A stretch of DNA of 64,000 nucleotides from an uncultured Alphaproteobacteria bacterium (GCA_934216505.1 CAKQBW010000001.1:62001-126000), one strand, 5' to 3'. Counted from the first letter of the stretch, positions 39,098-48,429 are shown. Numbers and translations are program-made. The notes: a model not told the origin generated them from the sequence alone.

Positions 39098-40479
39098 TTT
39101 TTTTGACGCCTTTCAAATTTTTTAAGAGCTTCATCAATGGTACCAATCATAAAGAAATCATCTTCGGTTAAATCTTTGAATTCACCCGCTAAAATTCTTT
39201 TACACCCGATAATAGTGTCCTTTAAATCAACGGAACGACCACTCATACCAGTAAATTGGTTCGTGGTGTAGAAAGGTTGCGTTAAAAACCGTTCCAATTT
39301 TCGGGCGGTTAAAACTGTTTGTTGGTCTTTTTCGGGGAGTTCATCAAAACCCAACATGGCAATGATATCCTTTAATTCTTCATATTGCGCCAAGGTCTTG
39401 CGTACTTCAATCGCTACCTGATAATGTTCTTCCCCCACAATGTCAGGAGTGAGCATATTTGAGTTAGATTGTAAAGGATCAACGGCAGGATATAATCCTT
39501 GGGCAGCCCGATTTCTAGAAAGTACAATACTGGAAGAAAGGTGGGTAAAAGTATGGGTCGCTGAGGGATCTGTAAAATCATCGGCGGGCACATAAACAGC
39601 CTGAATAGAGGTAATAGCCGCTTCTTCGGTTGAGGAAATACGTTCTTCTAAATCTGCTAAATCTGTCCCCAAAGTCGGTTGATATCCTACACGGGAAGGA
39701 ATTTGTCCCAATGAAACAGAAACTTCTGATCCTGCTTGAATAAAGCGGAATATATTATCAATTAAAAGCAAAACATCTGTTTTCTTTTCATCACGGAAGT
39801 ACTCAGCCATTGTCAGAGCGGATAAAGCCACCCGAAAGCGGACACCAGGGGGTTCATTCATTTGCCCAAAAACCATAACCGTTTTGGGCAGAACACCCGC
39901 TTGTTTCATTTCTTGGTAAAGTTGTTCCCCTTCACGGGAACGTTCGCCAATTCCTGCAAAAATACTTACCCCTTCATATCGGCCAACCATGTTGTTTATC
40001 ATTTCTGTGATTAAAACAGTTTTACCAACACCAGCGCCCCCAAATAGACCAGCCTTTCCCCCTCTTTCCATCGGGCTTAAAAGGTCAATGGCTTTAATGC
40101 CCGTGATAAAGATTTTGTTGGACACATCTAATTTAGAGATAGGTTGAGGCTGAGCGTGAATAGATTGAATAGGGGCGTTTTTTAAAGGAGGGAGGTTGTC
40201 AATAGGATTCCCCAAAACATTGAACATACGGCCCAAGGTCTTTGTTCCGACTGGAACAGAAATAGGGTGCCCCAAATCAATCACTTTCATTCCACGGGCT
40301 AAGCCTTGGGTTTCCCCCATAGCCAAAGACCGCACTGTTGTGGTATTCACATAACTTTGGACCTCCAAAATCAAATCATTGACTTGAAGGGCTTGATAAA
40401 TCGGGGGGAGGTGGTGTTCAAATTTTACCTGAACAACACTTCCTGAAATAGCCACAATTTTTCCTGTATAAGCAACCAT
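39094..40479 (-). CDS. atpD: N-type ATPase subunit beta
   Basis: A 461-residue catalytic subunit with P-loop GLFGGAGVGKTVLITEMI, GERSREGEQLYQEM, LLLIDNIFRFIQAGSEVS (Walker B region) and LGTDLADLEERISST. It heads the operon, unlike F-type operons where atpD comes late. AAAGGGGGACAA precedes the ATG. Confidence 0.96.
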   Translation of the reverse strand: MVAYTGKIVAISGSVVQVKFEHHLPPIYQALQVNDLILEVQSYVNTTTVRSLAMGETQGLARGMKVIDLGHPISVPVGTKTLGRMFNVLGNPIDNLPPLKNAPIQSIHAQPQPISKLDVSNKIFITGIKAIDLLSPMERGGKAGLFGGAGVGKTVLITEMINNMVGRYEGVSIFAGIGERSREGEQLYQEMKQAGVLPKTVMVFGQMNEPPGVRFRVALSALTMAEYFRDEKKTDVLLLIDNIFRFIQAGSEVSVSLGQIPSRVGYQPTLGTDLADLEERISSTEEAAITSIQAVYVPADDFTDPSATHTFTHLSSSIVLSRNRAAQGLYPAVDPLQSNSNMLTPDIVGEEHYQVAIEVRKTLAQYEELKDIIAMLGFDELPEKDQQTVLTARKLERFLTQPFYTTNQFTGMSGRSVDLKDTIIGCKRILAGEFKDLTEDDFFMIGTIDEALKKFERRQKK

Positions 40480-40508
40480 TTGTCCCCCTTTAAGATTTTC
40501 TTTAAAAA

Positions 40509-40537
40509 AGTTTAGATTTTTTTTTCAAAAGAGTCAA
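40509..40537 (-). promoter_or_regulatory. Promoter for the atp operon
   Basis: On the minus strand TTGACT (40537-40532) and TAAACT (40514-40509) with a 17-bp spacer, divergent from the nadK promoter. Confidence 0.6.
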
Positions 40538-40554
40538 GGAAAAAAAATATCAAT

Positions 40555-40583
40555 TTGACAAAAATAGGTTTTAGGTGTATAAT
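40555..40583 (+). promoter_or_regulatory. Promoter for nadK, predicted leaderless
   Basis: Perfect TTGACA (40555) and perfect TATAAT (40578), 17-bp spacer. Only 7 bases lie between the -10 and the ATG at 40591, with no ribosome site. Confidence 0.8.
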
Positions 40584-40590
40584 TATTTCT

Positions 40591-41340
40591 ATGAAAAAGG
40601 CTCCTTTTAAAATAAATTTTTATCTTGGAAAAGAACAAGCACAAGATGCTTGCACTTTTTGTCAACAACGCTATGGACAATCTGATTTAAATCAAGCTGA
40701 AGTGCAAGTTGTTTTGGGGGGCGATGGGTCTATTTTAACGGCTTTAAAAGAGCAAATTAAATTAGGTGTAAATATTCCTATTTTTGGATTAAATTATGGT
40801 TCCAAAGGTTGGCTGGCTAATGATGGGGCAATCAATGATTTATATCGGCGTATTCAACAGGCACAAAAGCAAGTGATTACACCCCTTCAAATTACCCTGA
40901 CCTCCACAGTTGATGGAAAAAGGAAAGTGGCCTATGCTTTTAACGAATTTTCTGTTTTGCGTTCTTCGCCTCAGGCGGTGCATTTGCCTCTTGTCTTACA
41001 AGATGAAAAAATGAAATTTCATCTGTATTTAGAAGGCGATGGTGTTATTATGGCGACCCCAATGGGGAGTAATGCTTATTATGCGACAATGGGGGGGAAG
41101 CCATTGGATATGTCGCAAAAAGCTATGTTGGTCCGTTCTATTAATGCGGTGAAGCCCTTTGATTTATTGATGTCAGAAAAAACGAAGTTAGGAATTGGTA
41201 AATATCAAGGTGAAAAAAGACCGATGATGGTAGAAGGTGATGGAGAAAGAATTGAAAATGTCTCTCGGGCCGTTGTCCGTTATGCCTTTGATAAAAGAAA
41301 AACACTTCTTTTTGATGCCTGTCGTAAGAGGCAACGTTAA
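40591..41340 (+). CDS. nadK: NAD kinase
   Basis: A 249-residue protein with the catalytic GGDGSILTAL motif, GLNYGSKGWLAND (usually GxxxGxLGFL) and ATPMGSNAYYATMGG. It phosphorylates NAD to NADP. I reject an upstream TTG start (40555) because that TTG is the first half of the -35 box. The gene overlaps the convergent pilin-like gene by 4 bases. Confidence 0.92.
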   Translation: MKKAPFKINFYLGKEQAQDACTFCQQRYGQSDLNQAEVQVVLGGDGSILTALKEQIKLGVNIPIFGLNYGSKGWLANDGAINDLYRRIQQAQKQVITPLQITLTSTVDGKRKVAYAFNEFSVLRSSPQAVHLPLVLQDEKMKFHLYLEGDGVIMATPMGSNAYYATMGGKPLDMSQKAMLVRSINAVKPFDLLMSEKTKLGIGKYQGEKRPMMVEGDGERIENVSRAVVRYAFDKRKTLLFDACRKRQR

Positions 41341-42002
41341 TCGTATAACTGATTTTGGTTAGTGCACTGACTGTCAATGGCGATGTCAAATTCGGCGGCG
41401 CAGCATATATCGTCTAACTGGGAAGAAAAATGTGTATCCGAATAATTGGCCACATAATGACAGCACCCTCCTTTTCCATCAGCATAGGGAGTGTTTTCGT
41501 GACATTCACATGTTTTATCTCCCGCTTCACAAGGCGTGCATTGATTATCCTTTAAATAGTTTCCCGCCTGACAGACAGGACTTTTCTTTTCGTTGAGGTC
41601 AATGTTATAGTACAGTTCGGTACAATCGTTATTTGTTCCTTGAATTAAAGCACTTCCAGTGATGATTTCTTTTATTTGCTGGCAAACTTTTGGTTTTGGT
41701 TGAGATAAAGTGAGTTGAAATTGGCTTTTGTTGATTTTTTGCGCCCCTAGGAAAAACTCATTTTCTTCCGTAAATTCACTCAAAGAAAGAGGGCGATTTT
41801 CTTGAATTTGGGTGGAAATGACTAGAGCCCGTTGATTGGCTTGATTTAAGATATTTTCGGCTTTATTCTTGTCTAAAATAAGATAATAACAAAGAATGGC
41901 AGTAATTGCCAAAATAATAATGACAAAGAAAACAGCGACAACCTCTAATTTTGTTGCGCCGAATTCCCAAAATTTTTTATTCTTTCTTTGAGTGTTTACC
42001 AT
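41337..42002 (-). CDS. Divergent pilin-like protein with Cys-rich tail
   Basis: A 221-residue protein. A basic leader is followed by FGATKLEVVAVFFVIIILAI, a prepilin-type segment with Gly -1 and Glu +5 but an unusual ATKLE start. Residues 50-150 match the protein at 15110 by eye (ILNQANQRALVISTQIQ against ILNGASVRAIVVSTQIQ, a shared L-x-EFT, DCT and YN-DL). A Cys-rich tail follows (CTPCEAGDKTCECHE, GGCCHY, DDICCAA). It is a paralogue with a divergent leader. A ribosome site (AAGGGAATATCAAGGAGC) precedes the ATG. No operator palindrome is near. Confidence 0.8.
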   Translation of the reverse strand: MVNTQRKNKKFWEFGATKLEVVAVFFVIIILAITAILCYYLILDKNKAENILNQANQRALVISTQIQENRPLSLSEFTEENEFFLGAQKINKSQFQLTLSQPKPKVCQQIKEIITGSALIQGTNNDCTELYYNIDLNEKKSPVCQAGNYLKDNQCTPCEAGDKTCECHENTPYADGKGGCCHYVANYSDTHFSSQLDDICCAAEFDIAIDSQCTNQNQLYD

Positions 42003-42080
42003 TGTTTGCTCCTTGATATTCCCTTTTATCTATTTTTGAAAATCTTGTCAAGATTTTTTTTAGTATGGCAAAATTATTTC

Positions 42081-42109
42081 TTGATTTTTATGACATATTT
42101 TAGTAGAAT
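42081..42109 (+). promoter_or_regulatory. Promoter for pheST
   Basis: TTGATT (42081) and TAGAAT (42104), 17-bp spacer. Confidence 0.65.
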
Positions 42110-42134
42110 GAACTTATTTAACAAGGAGAAGGGT

Positions 42135-43205
42135 ATGCAAGAAAAATTATCCCAAATTAAAGAAAATGTTTTGCCTGTGCTTGAACAGGCGAAAACTTTG
42201 TCGGATTTAGAATCAATTCGCGTGAGTGTTGTTGGAAAAAATGGCTCTCTAACAGGGTTGATGAAAGAGTTGGGGGGGCTTTCTATTGAGGATAAAAAGA
42301 CTTTTGGGGCGATGGTCAATCAATTCAAAAGCGAATTAATGAAGAAGATTGAAGAAAAAAAAGCCGTTTTAGAAGAGGCTGAATTAAACCAAAAGTTGCA
42401 ATCTGAATCTGTGGATGTGAGTTTGCCTTGTCGTCCTGAACATATGGGACGCATTCACCCCATTGCTCAAACGATTGAAGAGGTTTTAACTATCTTTGCT
42501 CAAATGGGATTTGATTTGGCGGAAGGACCTGATATAGAAGACGATTGGCATAATTTTGAAGCTTTGAATTTACCTAAAGCGCATCCCGCTCGTCAAATGC
42601 AAGCGACTTTCTTTTTTGACAATAAAAATATGCTTCGGACTCAAACTTCTGGGGTACAAATTCGGACAATGGAAAATAAAAAGCCACCTATTAAAATTGT
42701 GTGTCCTGGACGGACTTATCGTCGTGATTATGACGCAACCCATACGCCGATGTTCCATCAAATAGAGGGCTTAGTTATTGATGAAAAAGCGAATTTGGCG
42801 AACCTTAAATCTGTTTTAGTAGAATTCTTTAAACTCTTTTTTGAGACAGAGGATGTTAAGGTAAGATTCAGACCTTCTTACTTCCCCTTCACGGAACCTT
42901 CTTATGAAATGGATTTAGGGGGTGTGTTGGCTCGTAATGTTGGCAAAGAATGGCTGGAATTATTGGGGTGTGGCATTGTGGATCCACGTGTTTTGGAAAA
43001 TTGTCATCTTGACCCGAAGAAATACCAAGGATTTGCCTTTGGTATCGGTTTGGACCGTTTGGCCATGATGAAGTATGGAGTGAAAGATTTGCGTCCCATG
43101 TTTGAAGGGGATATGAAATGGATTAAACATTATGGGTTCTTACCTTTGGATATTCCCACAATCACAAGCGGACTTTCTTGTAATGGAGGTAAAAAATGCG
43201 ATTAA
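42135..43205 (+). CDS. pheS: Phenylalanyl-tRNA synthetase alpha subunit
   Basis: A 356-residue class II catalytic subunit: an N-terminal coiled coil, HPIAQTIEEVLTIFAQMGF, FEALNLPKAHPARQMQATF, LRTQTSGVQIRTM, the motif 2 region GRTYRRDYDATHTPMFHQIE, and motif 3 GFAFGIGLDRLAMMKYG. The ATG at 42135 is set by AAGGAGAAGGG. It overlaps pheT by 10 bases. Confidence 0.97.
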   Translation: MQEKLSQIKENVLPVLEQAKTLSDLESIRVSVVGKNGSLTGLMKELGGLSIEDKKTFGAMVNQFKSELMKKIEEKKAVLEEAELNQKLQSESVDVSLPCRPEHMGRIHPIAQTIEEVLTIFAQMGFDLAEGPDIEDDWHNFEALNLPKAHPARQMQATFFFDNKNMLRTQTSGVQIRTMENKKPPIKIVCPGRTYRRDYDATHTPMFHQIEGLVIDEKANLANLKSVLVEFFKLFFETEDVKVRFRPSYFPFTEPSYEMDLGGVLARNVGKEWLELLGCGIVDPRVLENCHLDPKKYQGFAFGIGLDRLAMMKYGVKDLRPMFEGDMKWIKHYGFLPLDIPTITSGLSCNGGKKCD

Positions 43206-45559
43206 GTTTAACGACTTTGAAAAGGTATTTAAAAACTGAGGCTAGTGTTTCTGAGATAGCGGAAAAATTAACTCAGATTGGGTTAGAGGTAGAAGAAATC
43301 CAAGATTTATCTGCCTCATTAAAAGGTTTTGTTGTAGGGGAAATTATTTCAGTGGAACAGCACCCAAATGCGGATAGATTACATGTTTTGTCTGTCTTTG
43401 ACGGGCAACAAAATCTGCAAATTGTGTGTGGGGCCCCTAATGTCAGGGCAGGGATGAAATCTATTTTGGCTTTGCCAGGATGTCTCATTCCTAAATTTAA
43501 TGAAAAATTAGAGGTAGGGAAAATCCGTGGGGTGGCTTCCAATGGTATGTTGTGTGCAGAAGATGAACTCTTGCTTGGAGAAGACCATACAGGGATTATT
43601 GATTTAAAAACGGATTGTCGGGCGGGAACACCTGCGGCAGAAGCTTTAAACGCTGATGTTGTGTTTGAAATCAATATCACGCCGAATCGGTCAGATTGCT
43701 ATGGGGCAAAAGGAGTGGCGCGTGATTTATCGGCCACGGGTATTGGGGAATTTGTGGATAGTCCTGTTCCAACGATTCAAGGGACTTTTGATTCACCAAT
43801 TTGTGTTAAAATTGAAACAGAAACCTGTCCTATTTATACGGGGCGGTATATTAAAAATGTTCAAAATGGCGAAAGTCCTGAATGGATGAAGAAGGCCCTT
43901 CTTTCTGTGGGACTTCGTCCTATTTCTGCTTTGGTGGATATTACAAATTATCTGAATATTGCTGAGTGTCGGCCGTTGCATGTATTTGATGCGGATAAAT
44001 TGCATGGAAATATCATTGTTCGGTCTGCAAAAGAGGGCGAAAAAATTCAAGCATTGGACGATAAAGAATACACTTTGACCCCTGATATTTGCGTGATTGC
44101 GGACGAAAACAAAGCCCAATGTATGGCGGGCGTCATGGGGGGAATTGACACAGCGGTTTCAAAAGAAACGAAAAATGTCTTTTTGGAAAGTGCCTATTTC
44201 ACCCCCCTTAGTGTTGCTAAAACAGGTATTTTAACGGGGGCTCAATCGGATTCAAGGACACGGTATGAACGAGGAATTGATCCCAAAAGTGCTGTTGATG
44301 ACAATGCCCGTGCCACTCAGATGATTTTGGATTTGTGTGGTGGGGAACCCAGTCGCCTTGTGGTTGCAGGAAAAGAACCAGATTGTACCCCCACGATTCA
44401 TTTTGATTTTAACGAAGTGGAACGTTTAATCGGTATGAAAATTCCTCAATCAACGATGGAAAACATTTTAACGAAATTGGGCTTTAAAGTTCAAAGAAAT
44501 GAAATTACTGTTCCTTCTTGGCGTTTTCATGATGTTTCTGTGCCCGCTGATTTAGTGGAAGAAATTGTGCGTATCTATGGCTTAGATGAGTTGCAGGATG
44601 CTAAGATGCGGGCCGATAATTTACCTATTGGCGTTTTGTTCCCCAGCCAAAAGCGGGAAATCGCTGTTCGTCGGGCGTTGGCTAATCGGGGATTGAATCA
44701 GGCAATTACTTGGTCCTTTATGGATTCAAAATTGGCAAAGTACTTTGACTCTAAAGGAATAAAAATTTCCAATCCAATCAGTTCTGATTTGGACGAAATG
44801 CGTCCTTCTTTGGTGGGCAATTTGTTATCGGCCGTGAAACGCAATCAGGCCACAGGAACAAATGATGTCCAACTTTTTGAAGTGGGTCCTGAATTTTATT
44901 CAGATCAACCCGGGGGACAAAGATTAGTGGCTTGTGCCGTGCGTGCGGGAAATTTTTTACCAGCTTCATGGAACAATCCCGCCCGAGCGGTAGATGTTTT
45001 TGATGCCAAAAAAGATGCTTTAGTGGCTTTGATGGCGGCTGATGCCCCCGAAAATTTAACGGTCTATAAAAATGCGCCTGCGTGGTATCACCCAGGGCGG
45101 AGTGGCTCTTTACAGTTGGGAAAGAATAAAGTGGCTGTTTTTGGGGAAATTCACCCTAAAGTTTTAAAAGTTTTTGATATTAAAACGCCTGTTGTGGCTT
45201 GTGAGGTGTATTTAGACGATTTGCCACCAGTTAAGAAAAAAGACAATAAAATGCAAAAGCCCTTTAAAAAATCGGCTTATCAATCTGTGGAGCGAGACTT
45301 TGCCTTTGTGATGGATAAGTCTGTTGAGGCTCAAAAATTATTGTCCAGTATTCAAAATACGAATAAGGATTTAATTCAATCTGTTTCTGTATTTGATGTT
45401 TATGAAGGGGATAAACTTCCTGAAGGCAAAAAACAAATCGCTGTTAAGGTCGTAATTCAATCCATGGAAAAGACCCTGACAGATGCAGAAATTGAAACAC
45501 TGTCGCAACAAATTTTGAATTATGTTGCAAAAAATACAGGGGCTGTTTTGCGGTCTTAA
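43196..45559 (+). CDS. pheT: Phenylalanyl-tRNA synthetase beta subunit
   Basis: A 787-residue subunit in full B1-B8 layout: a tRNA-binding EMAP-like domain (VVGEIISVEQHPNADRLHVL), the B3/B4 editing domain (GLRPISALVDITNYLNIAEC, RPLHVFDADKL), B5 (GIDPKSAVDDNARATQMIL), a catalytic-like core, and the C-terminal ferredoxin-fold anticodon domain (SAYQSVERDFAFVMDKSV). A strong ribosome site, GGAGGTAAAAA, lies inside pheS. A terminator follows. Confidence 0.97.
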   Translation: MRLSLTTLKRYLKTEASVSEIAEKLTQIGLEVEEIQDLSASLKGFVVGEIISVEQHPNADRLHVLSVFDGQQNLQIVCGAPNVRAGMKSILALPGCLIPKFNEKLEVGKIRGVASNGMLCAEDELLLGEDHTGIIDLKTDCRAGTPAAEALNADVVFEINITPNRSDCYGAKGVARDLSATGIGEFVDSPVPTIQGTFDSPICVKIETETCPIYTGRYIKNVQNGESPEWMKKALLSVGLRPISALVDITNYLNIAECRPLHVFDADKLHGNIIVRSAKEGEKIQALDDKEYTLTPDICVIADENKAQCMAGVMGGIDTAVSKETKNVFLESAYFTPLSVAKTGILTGAQSDSRTRYERGIDPKSAVDDNARATQMILDLCGGEPSRLVVAGKEPDCTPTIHFDFNEVERLIGMKIPQSTMENILTKLGFKVQRNEITVPSWRFHDVSVPADLVEEIVRIYGLDELQDAKMRADNLPIGVLFPSQKREIAVRRALANRGLNQAITWSFMDSKLAKYFDSKGIKISNPISSDLDEMRPSLVGNLLSAVKRNQATGTNDVQLFEVGPEFYSDQPGGQRLVACAVRAGNFLPASWNNPARAVDVFDAKKDALVALMAADAPENLTVYKNAPAWYHPGRSGSLQLGKNKVAVFGEIHPKVLKVFDIKTPVVACEVYLDDLPPVKKKDNKMQKPFKKSAYQSVERDFAFVMDKSVEAQKLLSSIQNTNKDLIQSVSVFDVYEGDKLPEGKKQIAVKVVIQSMEKTLTDAEIETLSQQILNYVAKNTGAVLRS

Positions 45560-45575
45560 AAAAGCTTCATCTTGT

Positions 45576-45606
45576 AAAAAGCCCCTTTGAAAGGGGGCTT
45601 TTTTTA
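45576..45606. terminator. Bidirectional terminator between pheT and ppa
   Basis: Stem GCCCCTTT/AAAGGGGGC flanked by A-run and T-run, so it can stop both convergent transcripts. Confidence 0.9.
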
Positions 45607-46152
45607 TTTTGGGTATCCTGTTAAATGGTCTTTATTTGTTTCATAAGATTGATGTGCAATTTCTATTAGTTTTAAGGCTTCATCGGGACCTAAAAATTTA
45701 TCAATTTTGACTTTCTTTTTTTCCAAAATCTTATAATCTTCAAAAAACCTCCTTAACATCTTTAACAGATGAGGGGGAAGTTGGTTAATATGTCCATAGC
45801 ATTGATAAGCGGGATCATCTTCATGAACGGCAATGATTTTATCGTCAGGTTCACCGCTGTCAATCATCTTCATCACCCCGATGGGACGCGCCCGCATAAT
45901 TGTCAGCGGCGCAACAGGAAATTGTCCCAAGACAAGAATATCCAATGGGTCATTATCTTCGCAATAGGTCTTTGGAATAAAACCATAGTTGGCAGGATAA
46001 TGAACAGCACTGTATAAAACCCTATCTACTTTGACGAGGCCACTGTGTTTGTCCAATTCATATTTAAGTTGAGAGCCCTTGGGGACTTCAATAATTGCAG
46101 GAATAATCTTCGGAAATTGGGGATATAATGAAACTTGATGCCATGGGTGCAT
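45604..46152 (-). CDS. ppa: Inorganic pyrophosphatase
   Basis: A 182-residue family I pyrophosphatase with EVPKGSQLKYELDKHSG, YPANYGFIPKTYCEDNDPLD (a signature Asp cluster), and KIIAVHEDDPAY. It hydrolyses PPi from biosynthesis. AAAAGGAGAATTTCA precedes the ATG. Confidence 0.97.
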   Translation of the reverse strand: MHPWHQVSLYPQFPKIIPAIIEVPKGSQLKYELDKHSGLVKVDRVLYSAVHYPANYGFIPKTYCEDNDPLDILVLGQFPVAPLTIMRARPIGVMKMIDSGEPDDKIIAVHEDDPAYQCYGHINQLPPHLLKMLRRFFEDYKILEKKKVKIDKFLGPDEALKLIEIAHQSYETNKDHLTGYPK

Positions 46153-46212
46153 TGAAATTCTCCTTTTAAAATGAAAAGATTTTATCTCTTGTTGATGAAG
46201 TTGTCAAGGGGT

Positions 46213-47847
46213 TTATTCTTCTTCCTCTTCTAAATCGGCTTCAATCATAGGGGCAACAGGGGTTATTTTATCAATTTTTGCCCCTGGAAATTGCTTTAAA
46301 ATACTATTGACATCAGGACGTTCCTTTAAATGGTCCATTGCCAATTTTTCTTTTTGAACTTTTTTTTCTTTTTCTGTGGGATTCCCGCCAACTTTTTGGA
46401 CATCAAGAATCCATTTTTCCCCTGTGAGTTTTTCCAAAAAGCGCAGTAAATCAACCGCTAAAGTCTTTGGGGCGCTTGGGGCAAAAGAACAAGAAATCTT
46501 TTTATTTTCCAATGAAATCAGGTGAATGGCACTTTCAATATAGTGTCCCAATAGTTGTTCCGCATGCGTACGGGCCAAATCTGCCAATTCTGCCATAGAA
46601 TGAAAAGCGGGAGGAGGGACAGGTTCAGCGGGTGGTTGTTGTTTTGAAATAACCTCTTTTGTCTGGATAGAAACAGAAGCGAAAGAGGAGGGGACTTCTT
46701 TTACTTGAGCCAACATTTTTTCAGGGGAATCCAAAATTTGAGAGGCATACATCAAACGGATTAAAACCATTTGTAAAGAATGGAGAGGGTTGGAGGCCCT
46801 TTTTATTTCCTCAGAGGCTTTTGTGAGTAATTGCCAAAACAAAGTGAGCGTTCCCATTGAAAATTTTTCGGCCATTTCTGCCATTTTGACTTTTTCATGG
46901 GGCAAAAGCAAGGTATTGTTATTGATATTCTTTAACGCTTTTGCACAGGTTAAATCATAGGTGAGCGTCATTAAATCTTGCAAAATCTGCAGGGGTTCAG
47001 CTCCTAAAGCGTATTGTTCTTCAAGATTGTTAAAAACAGATTGTATATTGCCTAATAGCATATCTTCGTAAAGAGAAAACAGGGTTTCTCTATCCGCCAA
47101 TCCTAACATCTTTTGTACATTTTTTAGGGTAATTTCATCTTGAAAATGCACCAAAGTTTGGTCTAATAAGGAAAGAGAATCCCGAACAGAGCCTTCCGCC
47201 GCATGGGAAAGAAGCAATGCAACATCTAACGGTAAAACCGCCTTTTCTAACTTGGCTATTTTTTGCAAGTACTCCGCTAAAGGTTTTTCCGAGATGCGCT
47301 TTAAATCAAAACGCTGACAGCGGGAAACGATCGTAATGGGTACTTTGCGAATTTCTGTGGTGGCGAAAATAAACTTGACCCGTTCAGGGGGTTCTTCCAA
47401 AGTTTTTAAAAGAGCATTAAAAGCCGCTTTTGATAGCATATGAACTTCGTCAATAATATAGATTTTAAAACGGGCAGAAACGGGATTATACTTGGCCCCC
47501 TCTATAATTTCACGAATGTTATCTACGCCTGTGTTGCTGGCAGCATCAATTTCAATGACATCAATATCTGAATCATTGGTAATGTCTATACAGTGGCGAC
47601 ACTTCCCACAGGGATTAGGCGTCATTCCCCCTTGACCATCTTCCCCGATACAGTTTAATCCTTTAGCAATAATACGGGCGGAAGTGGTTTTCCCAATTCC
47701 CCGTATTCCTGTCAATAAATAGGCTTGAGCCAACTTATTTTGCTGAATAGCATTTGTAATCGTTTGAACAAGAGCCTCTTGCCCCAACAGGTCGGCAAAA
47801 ATTTGAGGTCTATATTTTCGGGCAAGGACAACATTATTTTGGGGCAT
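46213..47847 (-). CDS. dnaX: DNA polymerase III subunit gamma/tau
   Basis: A 544-residue clamp-loader ATPase. It has LLTGIRGIGKTTSARIIAKG (Walker A), a zinc finger (CGKCRHC), IDEVHMLSKAAFNALLKTLE (Walker B), FATTEIRKVPITIVSRCQRF, and SVRDSLSLLDQ. A tau-like C-terminal extension ends in EADLEEEEE. It loads the sliding clamp and couples polymerase to DnaB. The SRP RNA gene lies just upstream, a conserved pairing. Confidence 0.96.
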   Translation of the reverse strand: MPQNNVVLARKYRPQIFADLLGQEALVQTITNAIQQNKLAQAYLLTGIRGIGKTTSARIIAKGLNCIGEDGQGGMTPNPCGKCRHCIDITNDSDIDVIEIDAASNTGVDNIREIIEGAKYNPVSARFKIYIIDEVHMLSKAAFNALLKTLEEPPERVKFIFATTEIRKVPITIVSRCQRFDLKRISEKPLAEYLQKIAKLEKAVLPLDVALLLSHAAEGSVRDSLSLLDQTLVHFQDEITLKNVQKMLGLADRETLFSLYEDMLLGNIQSVFNNLEEQYALGAEPLQILQDLMTLTYDLTCAKALKNINNNTLLLPHEKVKMAEMAEKFSMGTLTLFWQLLTKASEEIKRASNPLHSLQMVLIRLMYASQILDSPEKMLAQVKEVPSSFASVSIQTKEVISKQQPPAEPVPPPAFHSMAELADLARTHAEQLLGHYIESAIHLISLENKKISCSFAPSAPKTLAVDLLRFLEKLTGEKWILDVQKVGGNPTEKEKKVQKEKLAMDHLKERPDVNSILKQFPGAKIDKITPVAPMIEADLEEEEE

Positions 47848-47871
47848 TTGTATTCCTTTGAGTTTTTAGGT

Positions 47872-47958
47872 GGAAGGACACGACCTGCCTAAAGGATAAA
47901 ATGGGCTGCTTTCTTCCGAACCTGACCCGCTGTTTTAACCCAGCACCCATATCCTTCC
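47872..47958 (-). ncRNA. ffs: Signal recognition particle RNA (4.5S type)
   Basis: On the minus strand the terminal stem is GGAAGGA/TCCTTCC. The conserved domain IV tip reads GGGTCAGGTTCGGAAG followed by AAAGCAGCCC (compare GGUCAGGUCCGGAAGGAAGCAGCC in other bacteria). At about 87-95 nt it is the small SRP RNA without an Alu domain, bound by Ffh. A promoter lies directly upstream and dnaX downstream. Exact ends are inferred from the stem. Confidence 0.93.
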
Positions 47959-47964
47959 AAAAAT

Positions 47965-47993
47965 ATCATATAGAAAAATTGTCTAAAAGTCAA
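47965..47993 (-). promoter_or_regulatory. Promoter for the SRP RNA
   Basis: On the minus strand TTGACT (47993-47988) and TATGAT (47970-47965), 17-bp spacer, placing the start about 6 bases before the terminal stem. Confidence 0.75.
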
Positions 47994-47999
47994 GCAAAA

Positions 48000-48428
48000 C
48001 TATTTAGTGAAAAATATTTTTTGACCAACTTTTATCTTGTTTTTTTGAATTTCTTGGGCGTTTATTTCCAATACTTTTGAAACGGGAAAAACACTGGAAA
48101 TGATTGTCTTGTCCAAGGGCAGAGCCTTTTCGTGAAGATGAACAATCCGATTTTCATCGTCAATAAAAAGCATATCCAAGGGAATATATGTATCTTTCAT
48201 CCACATATTGACCACTTGTTTTTGGGGAAACAAAAAAATCATTCCTTGGTGAAGAGGAAGGTTTTTTCGCCCCATCAGACCTTTTTCCCTTTGAGATTGT
48301 GTCTGAGCGACTTCTATTTGATAGGAAATAGGTCCTGTCTCAGATTGAATTTCTATTTTTTTAAGAGACGTTGCTTGACAAGCAAGTCCCCATAATAATC
48401 CCCCTAAAAGCAACAGATAGTTTTTCAT
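48000..48428 (-). CDS. DUF192 exported protein
   Basis: A 142-residue protein with a hydrophobic leader (LLLLGGLLWGLACQA, possibly a lipobox LAC) and the DUF192 core: QREKGLMGRKNLPLHQGMIF, MWMKDTYIPLDMLFID and VLEINAQEI. Members are small single-domain proteins of unknown role in the envelope. I use the ATG at 48428. An ATG three codons earlier (48437) overlaps the upstream stop and cannot be excluded. It is coupled to the Bax-like gene. Confidence 0.87.
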   Translation of the reverse strand: MKNYLLLLGGLLWGLACQATSLKKIEIQSETGPISYQIEVAQTQSQREKGLMGRKNLPLHQGMIFLFPQKQVVNMWMKDTYIPLDMLFIDDENRIVHLHEKALPLDKTIISSVFPVSKVLEINAQEIQKNKIKVGQKIFFTK

Positions 48429-48429
48429 T

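Noticed and set aside
33937..40479. An ordinary F-type ATP synthase operon
   Set aside because: The order starts with atpD-atpC, includes AtpQ and AtpR, and lacks atpH, all of which fit the N-type class.
40555..40590. A TTG start 36 bases upstream for nadK
   Set aside because: That TTG is the beginning of the -35 box TTGACA, and the peptide it would add is not part of the NAD kinase family.
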